This document shows positions 37,632-42,503 of a stretch of DNA of 42,503 nt, in pieces. The notes beneath the pieces were generated by a model that made no database searches, had not been told where the DNA came from, and saw only the letters and a list, made by a program, of their open reading frames with translations. Origin of the DNA: a bacterium (GTDB lineage Bacteria; RBG-13-66-14); assembly GCA_035528375.1 (NCBI GenBank), contig DATKYS010000058.1:1-42503 (forward strand). The letters are read 5' to 3'. The position numbers and the translations under genes were made by a program. The first letter of the stretch is position 1. Each line of letters begins with the position of its first letter.

Positions 37632-37652
37632 TCCGGGAGGGAGTTTTATAAT
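37624..37652 (+). promoter_or_regulatory. Promoter of the REC-GGDDF response regulator gene
   Basis: TTGGCA (37624-37629) and a perfect TATAAT (37647-37652) with a 17-base spacer. The -35 hexamer lies inside the second dispersed repeat copy. The transcript would carry a further repeat copy in its 5' leader of about 90 bases. Confidence 0.68.
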
Positions 37653-37670
37653 GGCCCTCTCATTCGCGCA

Positions 37671-37703
37671 AAACGAGACGAAGCGAGTAATGCTTTAGCG
37701 AAT
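37671..37703 (+). repeat. Dispersed GAAACGAAGCG repeat, copy in the response-regulator leader
   Basis: AAACGAGACGAAGCGAG then TAATGCTTTAGCGAATC. The core is slightly changed but the dyad GCT/AGC is kept by paired changes relative to GCC/GGC. Confidence 0.65.
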
Positions 37704-37748
37704 CACCGCCTGCTCAGCCGTAATCGTCAGTTTTTCAAAGGGTGAAGC

Positions 37749-38717
37749 ATGTCCACACGGGTGATGGTCGTTGACGATGACCCCGACATCCGCTCGATAG
37801 TCAAAACCGTATTCGAGGGCGATAACTACACGGTCAAGACCTGCCCCTCGGGCGAGGAGGCCCTGGAGCAGGTCAAGGTCTTCAACCCGGAGCTCATCGT
37901 CCTGGACGTGATGATGCCGGGGATGGACGGCTACCAGGTGTGCTCCGAGCTGAAGAAGGACTTCGAAACCGCCCACATCCCGGTGATTCTACTGACGGCC
38001 AAGCAGGACATCATAGACCTCGAGCGGGGCGTCGAGCACTCCATAGACGATTACATCGCCAAGCCCTTCTCCCAGCGGGAGCTCCTGGCCCGGGCGAAGA
38101 TGGTCCTGTCGCGCACGCGCTACCAGCTCGGCTGCAACCCGCTGACGGGCCTGCCGGGAAACCTGGAGATAGAGCACCGGCTCAAGGAGGTCATCCGCTC
38201 CGGCAAACCCTACTCCCTCTTCTACGCGGATATAGACCGGTTTAAAAGCTTCAACGACTACTACGGCTACGCCCGCGGCGATTCCATCATCCGCCTCCTC
38301 ACGCACTGCCTCGTCCAGGCCACCCGGGTGCTGGGCAAACCGAAGGACTTCGTCGGTCACATCGGCGGCGACGACTTCATGATGCTCTGCTATCACCAGG
38401 ACGCGGAGAAGCTGGCGAACCGGGTCATCGAGCTCTTCGGCGAAGGCGTGGGTGACTACTTCGACGAGACCGACCTGAAGCGGGATTACTACGAGATAAC
38501 GGACCGCACCGGTTGCCTGCGGCGGTATCCCGCAACGCTCACCCTGACCGTCGTGCTGGTGTCGAGCGAGAAGCGTCGCTTCGCCAACACCGCCGAGATT
38601 ACCGACATCGTCACCGAACTGAAGAAGTTCGGCAAGGGCAAACCGGGCAACATCGTGGTCCACGAGCGCCGGGGAAGTACGGAAGGCGACGCCGCGGCCC
38701 GGAAGGGCGAGTGTTAA
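37749..38717 (+). CDS. Response regulator with REC and variant GGDEF (GGDDF) domains
   Basis: 322 residues. REC domain at 1-120: DDD near the N-terminus, phospho-acceptor D53 in IVLDVMMPG, the LLTAK threonine and the conserved lysine in AKPF. A GGDEF-like domain fills about 130-300: NPLTGLPGN, YADIDRFKSFNDYYGYARGD, and GGDDF at 206-210 where active cyclases have GG[D/E]EF. The D for E change at the metal/catalytic position makes diguanylate cyclase activity uncertain, so it may bind GTP or c-di-GMP instead. No upstream RxxD inhibitory site is obvious. First of three response-regulator genes in a row; no histidine kinase is nearby. Confidence 0.9.
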   Translation: MSTRVMVVDDDPDIRSIVKTVFEGDNYTVKTCPSGEEALEQVKVFNPELIVLDVMMPGMDGYQVCSELKKDFETAHIPVILLTAKQDIIDLERGVEHSIDDYIAKPFSQRELLARAKMVLSRTRYQLGCNPLTGLPGNLEIEHRLKEVIRSGKPYSLFYADIDRFKSFNDYYGYARGDSIIRLLTHCLVQATRVLGKPKDFVGHIGGDDFMMLCYHQDAEKLANRVIELFGEGVGDYFDETDLKRDYYEITDRTGCLRRYPATLTLTVVLVSSEKRRFANTAEITDIVTELKKFGKGKPGNIVVHERRGSTEGDAAARKGEC

Positions 38718-38721
38718 GGGG

Positions 38722-38750
38722 TTGCGCGGGAACGGGTGGCGGTGTATTAT
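38722..38750 (+). promoter_or_regulatory. Candidate promoter of the single-domain response regulators
   Basis: TTGCGC (38722-38727) and TATTAT (38745-38750) are 17 bases apart, just after the REC-GGDDF gene. The leader to the start at 38939 is about 180 bases and holds two dispersed repeat copies. Confidence 0.55.
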
Positions 38751-38828
38751 GCACCGGTACGGTAGGAATTAAACCGGCCACGCGACGGTGCAACCGTAAC
38801 CCTTGAACCAGCGGGGCCCAAGCCTCCT

Positions 38829-38917
38829 GGAAACGAAGCGAAGCGGTTAACGCCCCGGCGTACCTGCGACGCGGCGCAGCCGTAAACGAAGCGAAACGAG
38901 TAACACTCCTGCGTAAT
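38829..38917 (+). repeat. Two dispersed GAAACGAAGCG repeat copies before the second response regulator
   Basis: The first (38829-38862) reads GGAAACGAAGCGAAGCGG then TTAACGCCCCGGCG. The second (38883-38917) reads TAAACGAAGCGAAACGAG then TAACACTCCTGCGTAA and lacks the dyad. They are 20 bases apart in the same orientation. Confidence 0.75.
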
Positions 38918-38938
38918 GTAAAGGATGGGGCAGGGTCC

Positions 38939-39331
38939 ATGTCGAAGATAATGATCGTGGACGACGAGCGGCACATCGTCGAAACGCTCTGTCTGGCCTT
39001 CGAGAAACGGGGTTACCAGGTCGTGGGCGTGTCCGACGCGACGCTGTGCGTCCCCCTCGCCGACCGGGAAAAACCCGACGTCATCATCCTCGATGTCATG
39101 ATGCCCGGGATGGACGGCTACGAGGTGCTCAACCGTCTGGGCGAGGACGACCGGGTGTCGCGCATCCCGGTGATCGTCCTCACCGCGAAGCCCGACGAGA
39201 TTTACCGACGCATCAGCGAGGGAATAGGCGCCAAACTGCATCTGACCAAACCCTTCAAACCGTACGCGGTGGTCGAGCAGGTGGAGCGCATACTCGACGA
39301 GCGCAAGGGTGTCCCGACGGCCCAGCCGTGA
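38939..39331 (+). CDS. Single-domain response regulator
   Basis: 130 residues, one REC domain and no output domain. DDE follows IMIV at the N-terminus, the phospho-acceptor is D52 in ILDVMMPGMDG, LTAKPD gives the conserved threonine, and LTKPFKP the lysine. Such proteins pass phosphate in relays or act by direct binding, as CheY and Spo0F do. The opening IMIVDDERHIVETL is identical to that of the next gene, so the two are recent paralogues. The nearest sensor kinase is outside the window. Confidence 0.92.
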   Translation: MSKIMIVDDERHIVETLCLAFEKRGYQVVGVSDATLCVPLADREKPDVIILDVMMPGMDGYEVLNRLGEDDRVSRIPVIVLTAKPDEIYRRISEGIGAKLHLTKPFKPYAVVEQVERILDERKGVPTAQP

Positions 39332-39380
39332 ACCATGAGGCGGGCACGGGCGTTCGGTGATGTGCCGGAGAGGAGTCCGC

Positions 39381-39764
39381 ATGGCCCGGATCATGATCGT
39401 GGACGACGAGCGGCACATCGTCGAGACGCTGGGGCTCGCCTTCAAGAGCCGGGGGCATGACACTATCTCCCTCTCCGACCCCGCCACCGTCCTGAGCGCG
39501 GCGATGAGGGAGCGACCCGACGCCATCATCCTGGACCTCCTCATGCCGGGCATAGACGGCTACAAACTGTACCACGACCTGATGGCCGACGAGCTTTTGT
39601 CTTCGACCCCCGTCGCCATAATTACGGGTCACTCGGGACCGCTCTACGAGAGAATCAGCCGGGAGATAGGCATCGCGCTGCACCTGACCAAGCCCTTCAA
39701 TCCCCTCGATGTGGTCAAACGCATCGAGAAGCTGATAGCTCCGGGTCCCGGGGGTACACCCTAA
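39381..39764 (+). CDS. Single-domain response regulator, paralogue of the previous gene
   Basis: 127 residues from ATG at 39381, with GGAG and AGGAG upstream; the frame is open from 39357. REC features are all present: DDE, phospho-acceptor D52 in ILDLLMPGIDG, the ITGH threonine and LTKPFNP lysine. It shares the first 14 residues after MAR with its neighbour and LHLTKPF near the end, pointing to tandem duplication. The 49-base gap and same strand suggest co-transcription. It lies 51 bases before a membrane transporter gene, which it might regulate through a relay, but that is speculation. Confidence 0.92.
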   Translation: MARIMIVDDERHIVETLGLAFKSRGHDTISLSDPATVLSAAMRERPDAIILDLLMPGIDGYKLYHDLMADELLSSTPVAIITGHSGPLYERISREIGIALHLTKPFNPLDVVKRIEKLIAPGPGGTP

Positions 39765-39815
39765 CCGATTGCAGAGCTCATCCGGGCGGCTTAAACAACC
39801 TGCGCTGGAGCTTTC

Positions 39816-41588
39816 TTGGCCCACGAGATTGTCGGCATCCTGAGCCTTCTCGTTTTCGTCTTCACCGTCCTGGGTCCGCTGATCATGGTGGGCGGACGAA
39901 GGCTGATCCCGCTTCCGCTTCAGACCCTGCTGGTCGCCGGCGCGCTGGTGAACATCGTCCTGACCGTCCTGGCGATCTGGCTGGACGGCGGGTCCCTCAA
40001 CGAGATGCTCTCCCTGGGCTCGGCGGTGGGGTCCAACGTCATCCTCCTGCCCATCATGGCCATGGCCGGCGGCTTCCTGGTCGCCGGTGCTTTGGAGGGC
40101 TCGGGGGGCTTCGCCGCGCTGCGCGTCGTCATCAACAAGATGCGCGGCACCCCCCTGGGCATGGCGGGCACCCTGGTCTTCATCGCCCAGTTCTCCACCA
40201 TTTTCGCCATGCCCTGCGGGCGGATTCAGGCGGCGGCGCTCCTGCCCGTCATCATCACCCTCGGCCCCGAGGGCGTGCGACTGATCACGAAGAAACAGAT
40301 GGTGGTCCTGGTCACGGCACTGGCGGTCAACGCCGCGGCCAGTTGCGGACCCAGCCAGATCGGCGGCATCGGACAGATCGGCGAGGGCTTCCTCCAGCAG
40401 CTCGGATTCCTGACCAGCTCCCAGGAGTTCGGGATAATGATCGGCACCGCCTTCACCGCGCTCTTCATCAGCCTCTTCGTCACCCGGTTCGACATGGAGG
40501 AGAAGATACGGCTCACAGAGGGCCGGCAGCTCGCCCAGAGCCTGGGCGCCGCTTCGACCTCCGACGCCACCCTGGCCCAGACGCACGACGAGGAGGTCAT
40601 CGCCCGGAAGTTCAAGGCGCCCCTCGTCGGTTACATCTCCCTGGTCATCTTCCTGGTGGCCCTCATAGGGGCGGTCTTCGGGCTCTTCGGCAAGACCCCG
40701 ATCACCACCACCCTCCTGGTGGCCACGGTCGTCATCATGCTCATCGCCCGGCTCTCCATCCGCCAGGTCATCGCCGGGATCATCCTCCACCCCATCACCG
40801 CCCTGGTGGCCGGGTTTTTGATGGCCGGCTCGCTGGTGGTCTCGGGCGGGTTCAAGTCGCTGAGCCAGGTGCTCGTCTGGCTGTCGGAGTTCAAGGTCGC
40901 CGGGGTCGGTCTGGGCGTGGCGGGCATGATAGCCCTCTTCGTCCAGATCGAGACCATCATGCCCATGCCCTGCGGGCGGATTCTGGCGGCGGCGCTCCTG
41001 CCCATTGTGGTGGCCATGGGGCCGGCCACCGGCTGGATGCCCAACGCCTCGGGTCTTCTCACCTACAACCAACTGGCCATCGTGCTGGCCGCCTTCATCG
41101 TCAACGCGGCGGCGAGCTGCGGCCCCAGTCCCATCGGCGGCATCGGCACCATCTCCGAGGGGATGGTGCGCTCCGAGATAGGATACCTGCGCAACGCCCA
41201 GAGCTACGGCATCATGGCGGCCATGACCCCTCTGGCGGCGCTGGTGATGCGCTTCTGGGTGCTCGCCCACAACCCCTTCTCCCTGGAGAACCTGCTCATC
41301 TTCTTCGGCCTCCTAGCCGGGATAATCGTGTTCAATCTGGGGATGATCAAGTTCATCAATCCCGCCACGTTCAAGAAGCGGCGCACGCCGACCCAGGAGA
41401 AGGAGAAGAACTTAGCCACCTGGATCACGTTCCTGTTGGGCGGCGCCGTCTCGGGCATGGTCATCACCTTCGCGCTGTTCTGGCCCGACCAGGCCTCGGG
41501 CTTCGTCAGCTCCGGACCCTTCTTCGTGTACCTCTTGCAGGGGGCCGTCGGCGGGACCATCGCCGGAGCCCTGCTCCTCTTGACCTAG
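39816..41588 (+). CDS. Polytopic membrane transporter with internal duplication
   Basis: 590 residues from a TTG start with GGAG 6-9 bases upstream. About a dozen hydrophobic segments. The two halves are clearly related: MPCGRIQAAALLPVIITLGP (from 132) against MPCGRILAAALLPIVVAMGP (from 384), and NAAASCGPSQIGGIGQIGEG (from 172) against NAAASCGPSPIGGIGTISEG (from 430). A two-fold repeat with small-residue hairpins in the middle of each half is typical of ion-transporter-superfamily carriers for organic anions or sodium exchange, but I cannot assign a named family or substrate. A separate C-terminal hairpin domain (from W536) resembles the small protein encoded next. Confidence 0.83.
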   Translation: MAHEIVGILSLLVFVFTVLGPLIMVGGRRLIPLPLQTLLVAGALVNIVLTVLAIWLDGGSLNEMLSLGSAVGSNVILLPIMAMAGGFLVAGALEGSGGFAALRVVINKMRGTPLGMAGTLVFIAQFSTIFAMPCGRIQAAALLPVIITLGPEGVRLITKKQMVVLVTALAVNAAASCGPSQIGGIGQIGEGFLQQLGFLTSSQEFGIMIGTAFTALFISLFVTRFDMEEKIRLTEGRQLAQSLGAASTSDATLAQTHDEEVIARKFKAPLVGYISLVIFLVALIGAVFGLFGKTPITTTLLVATVVIMLIARLSIRQVIAGIILHPITALVAGFLMAGSLVVSGGFKSLSQVLVWLSEFKVAGVGLGVAGMIALFVQIETIMPMPCGRILAAALLPIVVAMGPATGWMPNASGLLTYNQLAIVLAAFIVNAAASCGPSPIGGIGTISEGMVRSEIGYLRNAQSYGIMAAMTPLAALVMRFWVLAHNPFSLENLLIFFGLLAGIIVFNLGMIKFINPATFKKRRTPTQEKEKNLATWITFLLGGAVSGMVITFALFWPDQASGFVSSGPFFVYLLQGAVGGTIAGALLLLT

Positions 41589-41593
41589 GGGGG

Positions 41594-41755
41594 ATGCTGC
41601 AAGCCGGCGTTTTACTGACCTGGATCTCCTTTCTGCTGGGCGGCGCTTTCTCCGGGGCGGTGATCGCCTATGCCCTGGATTTCCGCACGCGAAAGGGCCT
41701 CCTGCAGGGGGCCCTGGGCGGGATCATCGCGGCGATTCTGTACATGATAACCTGA
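41594..41755 (+). CDS. 53-residue membrane protein resembling the C-terminus of the preceding transporter
   Basis: ATG at 41594 follows GGGGG and lies 5 bases after the transporter stop codon. Two hydrophobic helices (LLTWISFLLGGAFSGAVIAY and LLQGALGGIIAAILYMI) align well with the transporter's last 55 residues (WITFLLGGAVSGMVITFALF ... YLLQGAVGGTIAGALLLL). It is therefore a free-standing copy of that domain, probably a small subunit or a duplicated helix hairpin. Good start signal, tight spacing and clear homology make it real despite its size. Confidence 0.78.
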   Translation: MLQAGVLLTWISFLLGGAFSGAVIAYALDFRTRKGLLQGALGGIIAAILYMIT

Positions 41756-41846
41756 CCTCCCCCCGGTCCACCGAACCGCTCACCCGCGGAAGGCGCGGCC
41801 GCACATATCCGGCGAAGTTCCCGGGCGGCGCAGCCAGAGCTCGAAA

Positions 41847-42491
41847 ATGGCGAAAAAGAATAACAAAGACGAGCGGATCGTTTACGGTCCACCCCGCGAC
41901 GAGATCGAGGTTCTGCCCGGCGTCCGGCGCTACCAGTTCATCTCCAAGTCCCAGCACCGGATGCTCACCAAGAACCTCAACCGCATCGCCATGGTCATCA
42001 TCGGCCTCAGCCTATCCATCGTCATCTTCAAGGCGATTTTCTCGGGCACCGGCTACTCGGTTTACTGCCTGGAGGATCGCAGCTGCATGAGGGTGCTCTC
42101 CCAGCCCGAGGGGGAGAACTGCCCCGAGTACATCTACCCGGTGGAAATGGTCGTCGCGTCGCGGACGGCCGACTACGCGCGGTTTATCCGCCAGGGCGGG
42201 CTGCGCTGCACACAGTGCGGCAACTGCACCAAGTGGTGCATTTTGGAGATAAACATCCCCGAGGTGGCGGCCCGGATGCAGGAGCTGACCCTGGAAGCCC
42301 TGGCCGAGGGCAAGATTGACGCCGGGCTCGTCCTCAACGAGGGCTTCGTGGACCCGCAGAGCCTGGAGCCGCTGACCGACGCGGCCGCCCTCGCCCGCTA
42401 CTCTAAACCGGGCTACGAGAAAGTGCTCGCGCTCTACAACGAGATGAAGGCCATCATCAGGGAGAGGGAGGTGAGCGTTGCCGTCCGCTAG
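41847..42491 (+). CDS. Membrane-anchored protein with one [4Fe-4S] motif
   Basis: 214 residues. A basic, soluble N-terminus is followed by one transmembrane helix at about 44-66 (IAMVIIGLSLSIVIFKAIFS). C121, C124, C127 and C131 form CxxCxxCxxxC (RCTQCGNCTKWC), a ferredoxin-type site for a single cluster, with a helical tail. The lack of proline after the last cysteine and the single cluster set it apart from ordinary ferredoxins; it is reminiscent of HdrC/GlpC-like electron-transfer pieces. Two more cysteines around 75-80 and one near 92 lie on the outer side of the helix. Position between a transporter and another gene start suggests a membrane redox complex. Function unknown. Confidence 0.75.
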   Translation: MAKKNNKDERIVYGPPRDEIEVLPGVRRYQFISKSQHRMLTKNLNRIAMVIIGLSLSIVIFKAIFSGTGYSVYCLEDRSCMRVLSQPEGENCPEYIYPVEMVVASRTADYARFIRQGGLRCTQCGNCTKWCILEINIPEVAARMQELTLEALAEGKIDAGLVLNEGFVDPQSLEPLTDAAALARYSKPGYEKVLALYNEMKAIIREREVSVAVR

Positions 42492-42503
42492 GGTAACCAC
42501 GGC
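42479..42503 (+). CDS. Possible start of the next gene (cut by the window edge)
   Basis: TTG at 42479 is preceded by GGGAGGTGA, an excellent ribosome binding site, and overlaps the end of the Fe-S protein gene by 13 bases. Only eight codons are visible (LPSARVTT), so no product can be named; coupling to the Fe-S protein is likely. Confidence 0.45.

Noticed and set aside
39255-41270. 671-codon minus-strand frame opposite the transporter and response regulator
   Set aside because: The translation is a biased run of H/D/G/Q/E typical of an antisense frame; the plus strand encodes clear REC and membrane motifs.

Overview
This window looks like a piece of a high-GC (roughly two-thirds GC), Gram-negative, probably uncultured bacterium. 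The envelope is diderm: there is a BamD-like lipoprotein, an outer-membrane beta-barrel protein, a PilX-like pilus component and several large exported proteins. The many TolB/PD40-type propellers and the FlgD-like C-terminal domains of the kind used as sorting signals suggest the FCB group or a nearby candidate phylum; Coatesbacteria-like genomes fit the style, but that is only an impression. TTG and GTG starts are common. No tRNA, rRNA, CRISPR array, phage or transposase gene was seen.

Layout. 1-1780 (+): the tail of an exported protein, a terminator, then an aldehyde dehydrogenase. 1781-2202: a cluster of nested inverted repeats. 2203-9541 (-): a run of tightly packed genes, rph - membrane protein - recJ - degenerate M28 peptidase with propeller - gatB. 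9661-14848 (-): an RNase G operon (rng - DUF1284 - PilX-like - CsgG/PD40 protein) behind a good promoter and a leader of about 200 nt. 15289-17076 (-): a divergent ATP-type PEP carboxykinase with a strong terminator. 17220-18266 (+): an RsmC-like methyltransferase that converges on, and overlaps, a GlcF-like Fe-S protein (-), which follows a DUF2229/2-hydroxyacyl-CoA dehydratase-like gene. 20960-21610 (-): an outer-membrane barrel.

21851-32008 (+) is the most unusual part: a 2,770-residue exported protein (propeller, long TPR solenoid, a catalytically dead CHAT domain, more TPRs, an intact CHAT protease domain), overlapped by 4 bp by a c-type/b561-like membrane cytochrome gene and followed 10 bp later by an exported propeller protein. 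This looks like an envelope-located caspase-like protease module with a redox partner.

32099-36821 (+): alaS, a small membrane protein, a TPR protein and a BamD-like lipoprotein, ended by a clear terminator. 36973-39764 (+): nadD, then three response-regulator genes (one with a variant GGDEF domain) and no histidine kinase. 39816-42503 (+): a duplicated-repeat membrane transporter, a 53-residue protein resembling that transporter's C-terminus, a membrane-anchored Fe-S protein and the start of another gene.

A short dispersed DNA repeat (core GAAACGAAGCGAAGCGAG plus a small dyad) occurs about ten times, always on the + strand. It lies both between genes and inside reading frames, and it clusters around nadD and the response regulators. 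The repeat and the CHAT locus are the two signals most worth following.
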